Source: CAYSLA01 sp964431685 (GTDB lineage Bacteria > Armatimonadota > UBA5829). Taken from it: 36,590 nucleotides of DNA. Location: positions 1 through 36,590 of the forward strand of contig CAYSLA010000016.1 in the NCBI GenBank assembly GCA_964431685.1. The letters are read 5' to 3'. Below, in pieces: positions 17,666 to 26,294 of this stretch. The notes under the pieces are model-generated. The model did not search any database, had not been told where the DNA came from, and saw nothing but the letters and a program-made list of their open reading frames with translations. The first letter of the stretch is position 1. Each line of letters starts with the position of its first letter. The translations under genes were made by a program, and so were the position numbers.

Positions 17666-18877
17666 CTACTTAACCCCGCCGACTAACGAGTAGACCGGTA
17701 CGATCACCGAGATCGCAATGAACCCTACGATAAGCCCCAACACCACTATTAGTATTGGCTCTATGATCGAGGTGAGACTCTTCACCTTTGCGTCAGTCTC
17801 CTGGTCGTAAAGCACGCAGACATGTTCTAACATCTGCGGCAGTTCGCCCGTCTTCTCTCCACTGGCCACCATCTGAATGACCAAAGGTGGAAACACGTTC
17901 GCCGACCGAAGGGACTGCGCAACCGCCTCACCCTCCGCGAGATGCTGCTTTGCTTCCAGCAGCGAAGCTTTGACAATCTGATTATCGGCAGCCGAAGCCG
18001 AAATCTCAAGAGTTTGCACCATGGGAACACCGCTGCTCAGCAGAGTGGACATAGAGGCCAACACCCGACTGAGTACGATCTTCGTTATGACATCTCCGAT
18101 TATCGGAAGCCTGAGGAGCAACCGATCAACTGTCGCGCGGCCTTTTGGGCTCGCCAGAAATCTCTTGAACCATAACACCAGAGCAACCGTTGCTCCCAGA
18201 AAGATATACCAGTGACCAACAACCAGGCCGCTCAGACCCATTAGCATCCTCGTGCTCCACGGGATTTCAGCGCCCATGGAACTGAACATCTTCATGAACC
18301 TCGGGAGGATAAGAGTCACCAGAGCAACTACAGTAACAACGGATATTATGACGACCACCATCGGATACGCCAGAGCGGCCTTCACTTTCCGGCGAATCTC
18401 TGCGCCCTTCTCCATGTGCAATGCGAGCTTTCCCATTGACTCCGCGAGGTTGCCACCAGCCTCCGCCACGCGGGCCATCTCCACCGCCAGACTGGGAAAT
18501 ACCCAGGGGTATCTCGCAAAAGCGTCGCTCAGCCCAATGCCCTGGCTGACCAGGACGGCTATCCGTTCCAGCGATTCCTTCAGTGGCAAACTCTTCACCT
18601 GTTCGGCCAGACTGCCCAGACTCTCAACAAGTGGAACTCCCGCGCGCATGAGTATGCTTAACTGCCGGATTGATATCGCTACTTCATCCCCATTCGCCTT
18701 CTTGCCAGCGGGGGCCATAGCGCGTTCAACTTTGTCGGCCGGTATCTCCCTGGCGTGAATGACGACTTCTCCTTTGTTCTGGAGAAGCGACTTGGCTTCG
18801 GCTTCTGAGCCAGCTTCTATTCGACAGGTTCTCATCGCGCCTGAGGACACTACAGTTTTGCACTGAAATATGGCCAT
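17666..18877 (-). CDS. pilC: Type IV pilus inner-membrane platform protein PilC (GspF family)
   Basis: This 403-residue protein contains two copies of the T2SSF domain. Conserved stretches are RQLSILMRAGVPLVESL and the second-repeat SRVLASMSTLLSSGVPMVQ. Membrane helices lie near residues 170-195, 220-240 and 370-400 (PILIVVLGLIVGFIAISVIV). It forms the membrane base on which the assembly ATPase acts. The N-terminus MAIFQCKTVVSSG is the normal start for the family. The ATG at 18877 lies 6 bases after the pilB stop, and the GGAG binding site overlaps that stop, so the two are coupled. Confidence 0.95.
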   Translation of the reverse strand: MAIFQCKTVVSSGAMRTCRIEAGSEAEAKSLLQNKGEVVIHAREIPADKVERAMAPAGKKANGDEVAISIRQLSILMRAGVPLVESLGSLAEQVKSLPLKESLERIAVLVSQGIGLSDAFARYPWVFPSLAVEMARVAEAGGNLAESMGKLALHMEKGAEIRRKVKAALAYPMVVVIISVVTVVALVTLILPRFMKMFSSMGAEIPWSTRMLMGLSGLVVGHWYIFLGATVALVLWFKRFLASPKGRATVDRLLLRLPIIGDVITKIVLSRVLASMSTLLSSGVPMVQTLEISASAADNQIVKASLLEAKQHLAEGEAVAQSLRSANVFPPLVIQMVASGEKTGELPQMLEHVCVLYDQETDAKVKSLTSIIEPILIVVLGLIVGFIAISVIVPVYSLVGGVK

Positions 18878-18883
18878 GTTCAG

Positions 18884-20596
18884 CTACTCCGTAGTCACTC
18901 TAATGACTTCCTCGACCGTTGTAAGACCAGCTTGGACCTTGGAGATGGCATCCTCACGCAGCGTCCTCATTCCCTTACGCCTGGCAATCTCACGAATAGC
19001 GGCTGCGGAGCTGCGCGAGATTATCGCACAGCGAATGTCCTCGTCAATAACCAGCAATTCATATACTCCAACGCGCCCACGGTATCCAGTCTTCGAGCAC
19101 TGTTCGCAACCGGTTCCCTTGAGCGCGCCCTGCAGATCTGACGCTCTCACATCCAGATTCAATGAATCCAATATGTCGTCGCTGATCACAAATGGCTGCG
19201 CACACCTCGGGCACACCGTCCTAAGCAGCCTTTGAGAAACAAACGCAATCGCGGAGGACGCTACAAGAAACGGCTCAACCGCCATGTCGATAAGACGCGC
19301 GATTGCTCCCGCAGCGTCGTTGGCGTGAAGTGTGCTCAGCAGAAGGTGGCCGGTAAGCGCTGCCTCGACCGCGATCTCCGCCGTTTCAGAGTCGCGAATT
19401 TCGCCCACCAGGATCACGTCAGGGTCCTGCCGGACCATAGTCCGGAGGCCGCTGGCGAACGTCAGACCGGCCTTGCGGTTCACATTTGCCTGCACAATGC
19501 CCGGAAGCTGATATTCGACCGGGTCCTCTATGGTGATTATGTGCCGGTCTGTGGAGTTGAGCATATTGAGGCCGGCGTAGAGAGTCGTAGTCTTACCAGC
19601 GCCGGTAGGCCCGCACACAAGAATCATCCCGTATGGCGCCTGGAGCACTCTCCCGAACGTCTCCGCCACATCAGGTTGTAGCCCGAGCTTGTCCGGCGAT
19701 ACATCAGCCGCGGCCTTTTCCAGAACACGTATAACAACATTCTCTCCGAAAACGGCCGGGTAGGTGCTGATCCGAAAATCGTATTCCGACGGCTCTGCTA
19801 TTAGAGTTAGACGGCCGTCCTGCGGAGTCCGCCTCTCCGCAACATCCATTCCAGCCATGACCTTTATACGGGACACTACGGCAGACTGAAGGTCTTTTGG
19901 TACGGTCATGACTTCCTGCAATATGCCATCCACGCGCAGTCTCACACGCACTTTGCCCTTCATTGGCTCAATGTGTATATCGCTGGCCCGCTCGGCAATC
20001 GCCCTGGCAATCATGGCGTTCACCAGTCTGACAACCGGCGCTCCCCCGCCAAGGTCGCTGAGGGTGGAGACTTTCTCCTCCGGCTCGTCGGGCTCTTCCT
20101 CTTTGACTCTCACGTCGGCGTCCGCGTCCTTGATAGCTTCAAGGATGATGTCGCTGACATCGCCTGCTGCTCCAAAGCAATTGAATATAGCCTCTAGTAT
20201 CTCCTCTTCGGTGGAGATCATCGGCAGCGGCTCCAAACCAGTCACGCGGGCAATATCATCGACCGCCTGAACGTCCAGTGGGTTAGCCATGGCAACTTTG
20301 AGCACATCGTGTGACTTCTCAACCGCAACTGCCTTATAACGCATGGACATTGAGTGTGGTATCAATCGGACAACTTCAGGATCAAGCTCGCTCTCACCAA
20401 GATCTGCGTAGCGAACGCCGTCCTGTATACCTACGCAGCGGACGCGGTCTTTCTCGCTTATCATGCCGAGTCTGACCAGGAAGTGCCCGATGTCCTCACG
20501 AACGTCGGTGCGCATGGCAAGCGCCGCATCGAGCTGTTGGGGACTCAATGCGCCTTCACGGAGTATTACGGAGGCCAGTGTGGTGTCGGTAGCCAT
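18884..20596 (-). CDS. pilB: Type IV pilus assembly ATPase PilB (GspE family)
   Basis: This 570-residue protein has an N-terminal GspE domain followed by the ATPase core. Walker A is GPTGAGKTTT at 329-338, the Asp box contains TIEDPVEYQ near 355-363, Walker B is DPDVILVGEIRD near 391-402, and the His box is LLSTLHANDA. Two CxxC pairs (C462/C465 and C497/C500) form the zinc site usual for extension ATPases and absent from PilT. It powers fibre assembly from the cytoplasm. Its ATG overlaps the binding-site region at the end of the secretin gene (GGAGGGG, 9-base spacing). No retraction ATPase (pilT) is in the window. Confidence 0.96.
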   Translation of the reverse strand: MATDTTLASVILREGALSPQQLDAALAMRTDVREDIGHFLVRLGMISEKDRVRCVGIQDGVRYADLGESELDPEVVRLIPHSMSMRYKAVAVEKSHDVLKVAMANPLDVQAVDDIARVTGLEPLPMISTEEEILEAIFNCFGAAGDVSDIILEAIKDADADVRVKEEEPDEPEEKVSTLSDLGGGAPVVRLVNAMIARAIAERASDIHIEPMKGKVRVRLRVDGILQEVMTVPKDLQSAVVSRIKVMAGMDVAERRTPQDGRLTLIAEPSEYDFRISTYPAVFGENVVIRVLEKAAADVSPDKLGLQPDVAETFGRVLQAPYGMILVCGPTGAGKTTTLYAGLNMLNSTDRHIITIEDPVEYQLPGIVQANVNRKAGLTFASGLRTMVRQDPDVILVGEIRDSETAEIAVEAALTGHLLLSTLHANDAAGAIARLIDMAVEPFLVASSAIAFVSQRLLRTVCPRCAQPFVISDDILDSLNLDVRASDLQGALKGTGCEQCSKTGYRGRVGVYELLVIDEDIRCAIISRSSAAAIREIARRKGMRTLREDAISKVQAGLTTVEEVIRVTTE

Positions 20597-20599
20597 CGT

Positions 20600-22027
20600 C
20601 TAGGGCCCCTCCACAGGGTCTGATCCTACTATGGTAGGAGTCAGGAAAATCACAATCTCAGTTCGTTCTTTGGTCTTCTTGGAGTGGCGGAAGATGCCGC
20701 CAATGATCGGGAGTTCTCCGAACAGGGGCACTTTCTGCGCAGTCCTTATATCATTCTCGCGCAGCAGCCCACCGATCGCCAGCGTCTCACCACTCTTCAC
20801 GGACACAGTTGTCCGTGCCTCCCTGGTGCTGATCTGCGGGTAGTCTCCCGCGGTGGTTTTCAGGAAAGATGTAACCAGGCTCACCTGCGGGTATAGGTTC
20901 AGAAGGACTTCATTCGCACCTGTTATTCTGGGAGCGATCTGCAGGTAGATACCGACTTTCTCTTCTTCTTTGTCGAATATCGGGGTGCCAGTGGACGAGT
21001 AGCCCACCAGCTTCGGAAACAGAATCCTGTCACCAATGAGTATGCTGGCCGTTTCTCCGTCAACAACGGATATGTTGGGTTGTGCCAGAAGATTCGCACT
21101 GCCATCCTTGATCAGTGCCGATATCGCACCCGTGAAGTTCACGGGGTCCTTGTTGAACTTGCCGAACCGCAGTCCCGTGCTGGCGGCTTCTTTAAGGACC
21201 ATATCACTGAATGTCCAATCAACGCCCAACTCTTTGTTGGCCGTAGAATTGACCTCGGTAATAACTACTTTGACCAGCACTTGGGAACGCGGTGTGTCAA
21301 GCTGGGATAGCACCTCGCGGGCGCGTAGAACGTCCTCTGATGCGCCCATCAGCACAATCTGGTGTTGCCCGCCGCTCCCGCCTGAAGTCGACGAAGAAGA
21401 AGTCCCGCCAAAGCTCTGAGAACCGCTGGATGTGGAACCGCCATTTTGGGAACTCGCGTCGAGACTCGGCGAGATAGCCCCCGGTCCTTCCACGACCTTG
21501 AGGCTCGGGAAAAGCGCTTGCAGAGTGGCAGCCACATCGGTAGACTTTATGTGCATGCAGTCCCAGACGAGCATGTCAACTACAGCCGGCGCAGGTTCCG
21601 GCGTCTTTTCCTCGGGCTTGGCAAACACAGCTTTTGATGCGATGAGATACGCATTGCCCGTCCTCGTCCACCCGAACCCTAGCACAGTCGAAAGATTCTG
21701 CACAATGTCTTCGACGTTCATCTGTTTGAGGCGTGCTGTAACCTCGCCCTTCACGTCTGGACCAACCACAATGTTCGCTCCGGAAGCACGCGACAGCGTC
21801 TCGAGCACAGCGCCAATCTCCGTGCTGCTGGCATCTATGTCGTACAGGCCTCTTGCGCCACCTGCGTCTGACGTCACGACTCTGGCCTCAGACAAGACCT
21901 CGCGCCCCTGGCTATAGGCTGGAAGGACAGCAAGAGCTAATCCTGCCAGGCAGACAGCGCACATGAGCCAACCTCTAGCGGGCATCGGTGACGGGCCCGG
22001 CCGATTCGGAACGTTGGGAACTTTCAT
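20600..22027 (-). CDS. pilQ: Type IV pilus secretin PilQ (GspD family)
   Basis: This 475-residue protein has a signal peptide (LMCAVCLAGLALAVLPAYSQ near 21-40). An STN/N0-like domain spans ~63-130, an N1-like repeat ends in VLMGASEDVLRAREVLSQLD, and the secretin pore domain has LLAQPNISVVDGETASILIG and VPLFGELPIIGGIF. A Ser/Gly-rich insert between ~195 and 225 is a flexible loop inside the N1 repeat. It forms the outer-membrane channel for the pilus and is short for the family. ATG 22027 has AGAGG close upstream and overlaps the preceding pilP-like gene by 53 bases; ATG 21985 is a possible shorter start with no binding site. Confidence 0.94.
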   Translation of the reverse strand: MKVPNVPNRPGPSPMPARGWLMCAVCLAGLALAVLPAYSQGREVLSEARVVTSDAGGARGLYDIDASSTEIGAVLETLSRASGANIVVGPDVKGEVTARLKQMNVEDIVQNLSTVLGFGWTRTGNAYLIASKAVFAKPEEKTPEPAPAVVDMLVWDCMHIKSTDVAATLQALFPSLKVVEGPGAISPSLDASSQNGGSTSSGSQSFGGTSSSSTSGGSGGQHQIVLMGASEDVLRAREVLSQLDTPRSQVLVKVVITEVNSTANKELGVDWTFSDMVLKEAASTGLRFGKFNKDPVNFTGAISALIKDGSANLLAQPNISVVDGETASILIGDRILFPKLVGYSSTGTPIFDKEEEKVGIYLQIAPRITGANEVLLNLYPQVSLVTSFLKTTAGDYPQISTREARTTVSVKSGETLAIGGLLRENDIRTAQKVPLFGELPIIGGIFRHSKKTKERTEIVIFLTPTIVGSDPVEGP

Positions 22028-22691
22028 CTTTTGACCTCTGCAAACCAGGGCGTCTGGCCACTACAGTCGCCGCCCCTTTCGTGAGCAGCGCACTGGCGGA
22101 GCGCAGCTCCTTAACAACATATCCCTCGACGCGATCTCCAACCTTCACGATTCGGCTCGCGCCGTCGCTGGTTCGGATAACCGCGTAATGTCCCTCTTTC
22201 CCCGTGGCAGTCGCGAGCAGCGTGAAATCGGCCGCGGCGGCAGGTCTTTCGGATCCGCCGGAGTCTGTAACGGCATCGGTCGTCACCGTGTTCGGTGACG
22301 GCGCAATCCCGGGCATTCTGGCAGCATCACCCGACCGCTGGATGTGCTGCATCCCCGGCGGTAACCAAGGCTCGACCGTCGCATCCTCCGTTCCACTAAC
22401 GCGTATGCGAGTCAGCGGCGTATCCTCCCCATTCGAGACATTTACTGCCTCTGAGCTGACGATGCCCCCGGGCTTGGCAAACGGATTACTTCCAGGCAGA
22501 GGATACATTTCCATCGAGTCATTTGGCTGTGTGTCAGAGACGGCGGTGGGTTTCGCACTCGCCCGTAGTGTGGGCTTCCCCGACTTTGCACCGCTCACTC
22601 TGAACGCTGTTACGCCAACCGCCCCGACCAGCACTATGCAGAGAGCGACCACCGTGGCATTCTGCTTTCTATCAACAACAATCCGAGCCAT
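21975..22691 (-). CDS. pilP: PilP/GspC-like pilus alignment protein
   Basis: The protein has 238 residues. A single N-terminal membrane helix (ATVVALCIVLVGAVGVTAF) is followed by a long low-complexity, proline- and serine-rich linker. Residues ~150-210 form a small beta domain, FTLLATATGKEGHYAVIRT followed by RIVKVGDRVEGYVVKEL, which matches the HR/GspC-PilP fold that links the inner-membrane PilN/PilO complex to the secretin. The position between pilO and pilQ is the standard one. It is anchored by a helix where many PilP proteins are lipoproteins, a GspC-like trait. Its ATG overlaps the pilO stop as TGATG. Confidence 0.82.
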   Translation of the reverse strand: MARIVVDRKQNATVVALCIVLVGAVGVTAFRVSGAKSGKPTLRASAKPTAVSDTQPNDSMEMYPLPGSNPFAKPGGIVSSEAVNVSNGEDTPLTRIRVSGTEDATVEPWLPPGMQHIQRSGDAARMPGIAPSPNTVTTDAVTDSGGSERPAAAADFTLLATATGKEGHYAVIRTSDGASRIVKVGDRVEGYVVKELRSASALLTKGAATVVARRPGLQRSKDESSQRSESAGPVTDAR

Positions 22692-23257
22692 CAGCCACTT
22701 TTCTCCTCAGATTCATATACCGTAACCAACAACTCAAACGTAACGGAGCCGTCAATGCCTCCGTTGGCAGCCTGAATATCAAACGATTCTACCTGGACCG
22801 GAATGCCCGGATTGCGTAAGTCTTCGAGAAAGAGCATGACTTGGTTGTATTGGCCGCGACCGCGCAATTTCACGCGGCAGGCCTTCCATTGACCCAGTGA
22901 CTCATTCTCGACCTTTACTTCAGAAGCCGCAGCTCTGCCTTCCGGAGATATGGACTCCACCACAATGCTCTCTGCCGAGGCACGAGCCGCCACTTGGGCC
23001 GCGAATGAGTCGATGCCCCCGCGAACTAGAGTGTCTGCCCGGTTCGCGTGAGACAGAAGCTTGGCTTCATCCGCCAGGGAACGCCACTTCTTGTTCTCCT
23101 GGGCCAGTGTGCGCCTGGCTGTCCAGACAGAAGTAACCTCCGAAAGGACGTGATACGCGCAATAGGCACAGACAAGAGTCGCCAGTATTGCGGCAGCGAT
23201 TCTGGCATATCTGACCCGCGGAATATTCTCTACTCGATACACGTGCGAGGGCAGCAT
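22691..23257 (-). CDS. pilO: Pilus assembly protein PilO
   Basis: The protein has 188 residues. One membrane helix lies at about residues 20-40 (IAAAILATLVCAYCAYHVL), followed by a coiled-coil-like segment and a ferredoxin-like domain with WKACRVKLRGRGQYNQVMLFLEDL-type strands and helix. That motif is typical of PilO/GspM. It forms the inner-membrane alignment complex with PilN. ATG 23257 has GGGAGGG just upstream and lies one base past the pilN stop; its TGA overlaps the next ATG. Sequence identity in this family is low, and gene order supports the call as much as the motif does. Confidence 0.87.
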   Translation of the reverse strand: MLPSHVYRVENIPRVRYARIAAAILATLVCAYCAYHVLSEVTSVWTARRTLAQENKKWRSLADEAKLLSHANRADTLVRGGIDSFAAQVAARASAESIVVESISPEGRAAASEVKVENESLGQWKACRVKLRGRGQYNQVMLFLEDLRNPGIPVQVESFDIQAANGGIDGSVTFELLVTVYESEEKSG

Positions 23258-23258
23258 A

Positions 23259-23852
23259 TTACCCTCCCCTTCCGTCTGTCGAACTCTGCGTTTGCGCGGC
23301 GGCCGTATTCTGGCCAGTCACGTCAACCTCGACAACAAAGTCCACCGACCTTCCCTGGCGGGTTCCGGCCGACTTTGCACTGCTGAGCCTGACCTCCGCA
23401 AAGTCTGGCCTGTCGCGCAGATTCGAGGTAAACTGGGCCAGGGTTCCGTAGGTCGCCGCAGAACCCTCAATAGATAACGTGGCCCCCTGGTCGCCGGTGG
23501 TCACCCGGCTGATCCAAATATCCGGAGGTGCGGACAGGATAGCAGCACGCAATAGATTGAACCTCTGCGTAGTGCTTCCAGCAAGTTGCTTCTGCCACCT
23601 GCGCACAAGTGCCTTCTTCTCGGCGACTTCCACTAGTTTCTGGTCAAGCTTGCCGGTCGACCGCATTTTCTCGATCTGCGAGGTGATGAGTCGAGACTCC
23701 CCGGAGAGACGAACACGCACATAACCCGCGCCCAATACGCAGACGAACATCAATACGACGACCAGGACTATTGATCGAACACCCCTGTCGACGTGCTCTC
23801 GTGAATATGCCCGCTCGATCAACTTCGTATGTGCAAGGTTAAATGGTTTCAT
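23259..23852 (-). CDS. pilN: Pilus assembly protein PilN
   Basis: This 197-residue protein starts MKPFNLAHTK, the conserved cytoplasmic tail that docks into PilM. A membrane helix (SIVLVVVLMFVCVLGAGYV) and a coiled coil follow. The domain with PPDIWISRV and LSIEGSAATYGTLAQF is diagnostic for PilN/GspL. It bridges cytoplasmic PilM to PilO in the membrane. GGAA about 8 bases upstream is a weak binding site; translation is probably helped by coupling, with 53 bases to the pilM stop. Confidence 0.92.
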   Translation of the reverse strand: MKPFNLAHTKLIERAYSREHVDRGVRSIVLVVVLMFVCVLGAGYVRVRLSGESRLITSQIEKMRSTGKLDQKLVEVAEKKALVRRWQKQLAGSTTQRFNLLRAAILSAPPDIWISRVTTGDQGATLSIEGSAATYGTLAQFTSNLRDRPDFAEVRLSSAKSAGTRQGRSVDFVVEVDVTGQNTAAAQTQSSTDGRGG

Positions 23853-23905
23853 CGGCTATTCCAGAAAAATGACAGAACAGGTCAACCTGCCATAGTCCAC
23901 AGTCA

Positions 23906-25045
23906 TCACGCCGCAAGGGCAGTACCTTGGACGCTCATTCGGTCATATACGCCAACTGCAAGACCTACCGCGGTTGTGTAGGACGCAGAGTCCTCTCCCA
24001 CATGTCTTATTCCGGCACCACCTGCTTCGACCGCGTAGCCTGCAAACGGGTTGATAATTCCGCTGACATCGACGCCATAGCTCTTCAGACACGAGTCAAT
24101 CCCACGCAGGTTAGCGCCGCCTCCGCTGAGCGTGACCGTCCCGATGGTGCCGAGGTAACTCCCCTCAGCGTACTGTGATGAAAAGTACCTGAGCGAACGC
24201 TGAATCTCGCGTGCAAGTCGGTCCATCAGGGCTTCGCAGGGAACCAGCACCTCCGTGGATGCGTGCGAGGCTACCAGCACCCCACCCTCGTCCAGTCGTG
24301 CGCTGCGGTCGATCTTGAGCCGTTCGGCAACGGATGTCTCGATCTCCAGCGTCTGCGCCAGCATCTGAGTAAAGTCATTCCCTCCAATGGGCACGGCGCG
24401 GGAGAACTCGAGCAACCCACCCCGCACCACCGAGACTAGTGTATTCTTTGCACCAAGTACGCAGTGCGAACGGGGCTGGCCAGTCCAAAGCGGGTTTCCG
24501 TGGTTCTTCTGCGTATTGAGACTCCGGGAGACGGCCGCAATCCCGACGTCCACGGCCACCACTTCCAGCCCTGCTTTCTCCGCCACGTTCATTACGCGGT
24601 CAACAGCGGACGATGACGCGGTAACGAGCATAAGCGAATAGAGGACTCCTCTCCCTGCGGGGCGGCTCGACAGCACCCGGTAATCTACAATAGCATCCGA
24701 TGGTGGAAATGGAGCGCCACGCGAAGCCGTTGATCTGGCAACCTCATCTAGTTCGGCCTCGCTACCTGCCTCAAGATGAAGCCACTTGAGATAGACACTC
24801 TCGGGCGGCAGTGACGTGACAACGCGATTCGTTTCAAAACCGGCACTGGACCACAAGGCCCGGATTGCCTGCACAACCACCGGTCCGTCAATGTTTTCAG
24901 AGGGCACAGAGATTACCACAGACCCAGCGGACCGCACCGCAAGTTCCGACTCGTGATCTAACATCTCGACACCCTTGACTGTGTGAGTGCCCATATCCAG
25001 CCCCACCTGATGGTGAGCCGTATTCAAATGTCGGCGTTTGTACAT
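23906..25045 (-). CDS. pilM: Pilus assembly protein PilM (actin-like ATPase)
   Basis: This 379-residue protein begins with VGLDMGTHTVKGVEM, the phosphate-1 loop of the actin/FtsA fold. It continues with VVTSLPPESVYLKWL and the phosphate-2/adenosine motif TVTLSGGGANLRGID. It is the cytoplasmic ring protein of the pilus alignment complex and the first gene of the pilM-N-O-P-Q-B-C-pilin series. No strong binding site precedes ATG 25045. It is divergent from the minor pilin genes across a 188-base gap. Confidence 0.95.
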   Translation of the reverse strand: MYKRRHLNTAHHQVGLDMGTHTVKGVEMLDHESELAVRSAGSVVISVPSENIDGPVVVQAIRALWSSAGFETNRVVTSLPPESVYLKWLHLEAGSEAELDEVARSTASRGAPFPPSDAIVDYRVLSSRPAGRGVLYSLMLVTASSSAVDRVMNVAEKAGLEVVAVDVGIAAVSRSLNTQKNHGNPLWTGQPRSHCVLGAKNTLVSVVRGGLLEFSRAVPIGGNDFTQMLAQTLEIETSVAERLKIDRSARLDEGGVLVASHASTEVLVPCEALMDRLAREIQRSLRYFSSQYAEGSYLGTIGTVTLSGGGANLRGIDSCLKSYGVDVSGIINPFAGYAVEAGGAGIRHVGEDSASYTTAVGLAVGVYDRMSVQGTALAA

Positions 25046-25233
25046 GATTCGTCTGCTCTGCGGGACCCAGACACACTCCCGCCTGTCAGAATCATCGGCA
25101 AGGCATGCAGGAATCTTGAGGCGTCGGCAGTCCTCGTGCCGCCACTCCAGACCGGTTACAGTTTTTCTGTTCGTTGACCGAACTATTGTTGTAGAGGTAG
25201 AGCTGAAGACTGAGATCGTGCATGGAGGACGCG
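25046..25233. promoter_or_regulatory. Divergent control region between pilM and the minor pilin genes
   Basis: The two pilus gene groups diverge here, so both promoters should lie in these 188 bases. TTGACC near 25174 on the plus strand is a fair -35 for the minor pilins but no good -10 follows. I saw no clear leftward promoter. Confidence 0.35.
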
Positions 25234-25647
25234 ATGGGATCGTTTTCCTTGATCAGACTAACAGGACAGCGCTTGAACAAGAGCGGGTTCACGTTGGTGG
25301 AGGTACTGGCCGCCACCGTGATCCTGAGTATCGGTCTGATGGGAGTCATATCGGCCATTGCCGCCACTCGCGACACCCAGCAGAGAACGGTGTACATGGC
25401 AATAGCACGCGACATCGCCATATCCCAGATGGAGGATTACCGCTGGACATCAAAATGGGACCTCTGGAGCATTCCGCCGACCCGGACATCCACGAAACTG
25501 CCTTCCGGCAACCTGATCACCTGTTCGTGGTCACCTTATCCGGGCGTATTCGAAACCAAGATGTTCAAATGCCGGGTCACGGTATCCTGGCCGGAAGCGA
25601 AAGGCAACCGCTCGATATCCTATGAGTCACTATTCTACAAGAGATAG
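25234..25647 (+). CDS. Minor pilin, PilV-like
   Basis: The precursor has 137 residues with a short leader ending in LNKSG and the class III motif GFTLVEVLAATVILSIGLMG. The VEVLAA...ILSIGLMG form of the helix is typical of PilV-type minor pilins that prime the fibre tip. The small C-terminal domain includes a paired-cysteine region (LITCSWSP and FKCRVTV). I chose ATG 25234 rather than 25222 because GGAGGA lies 4-5 bases before it. The gene overlaps the next pilin gene by 26 bases. Confidence 0.85.
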   Translation: MGSFSLIRLTGQRLNKSGFTLVEVLAATVILSIGLMGVISAIAATRDTQQRTVYMAIARDIAISQMEDYRWTSKWDLWSIPPTRTSTKLPSGNLITCSWSPYPGVFETKMFKCRVTVSWPEAKGNRSISYESLFYKR

Positions 25648-26281
25648 TCGGACAACCGGCTTTACGTTGGTCGAACTGCTCGTTACCATTAGCTGCATGG
25701 CAGTAGTATTCTCCGGGCTTTGCGGTGTGTTCTTGGCCAACCAGGCGGAATTTGACCGCCAGTCAGGTATATCTACCGCACTCGTGGCGACGCGAACCGC
25801 CTGCGATGAAATAGGAACGCAAGTCGAGAACGCGATGTACGCAAAGGTTTTCACCAGGTACACCTCCGGAGACACGTTGGCAATCTGCCTGCCCGCCGAC
25901 AGTGCCTATGGCACCTACGTTCCCGTATCCGCAAACTCCTACAAATACAGAAATGGCCAGTCCTGGGTGTTCTACCTATCCGACTCGACCGGCAACTACT
26001 ATCGGCCGGGAAATATCCTTTGGAGGGCGACGTTGGCCGAATGGAAGAACCCAGTCGCTACCGTCATTACTCCGGATACGGCTTGGAGTTGTCTGCCCGA
26101 CACGACGCAGGGACGAATCGCCCCGGTCAGCTCCATTACGTTCTCGATGCCATTTAGCTGGAAGTCCGCCATGGTGAACGTCACGGTGTCAGCGGATTAC
26201 AAAGCAAGCTCGACGGTGGCGTCACTCACGCGTACCAGAAAGGCGTGCCTGCGCAGTCTGGACGGCTACTACGCCGACTGA
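25622..26281 (+). CDS. Minor pilin, PilW-like
   Basis: The precursor has 219 residues with leader MSHYSTRDSRTTG and motif GFTLVELLVTISCMAVVFSGL. The segment after the helix (STALVATRTACDEIGTQVENA) matches PilW-type minor pilins. The remaining beta-rich domain has aromatic repeats but no motif I can name. It overlaps the pilV-like gene by 26 bases and has no separate binding site, so it is likely translated by coupling. Confidence 0.83.
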   Translation: MSHYSTRDSRTTGFTLVELLVTISCMAVVFSGLCGVFLANQAEFDRQSGISTALVATRTACDEIGTQVENAMYAKVFTRYTSGDTLAICLPADSAYGTYVPVSANSYKYRNGQSWVFYLSDSTGNYYRPGNILWRATLAEWKNPVATVITPDTAWSCLPDTTQGRIAPVSSITFSMPFSWKSAMVNVTVSADYKASSTVASLTRTRKACLRSLDGYYAD

Positions 26282-26294
26282 GGAGACCGAATCC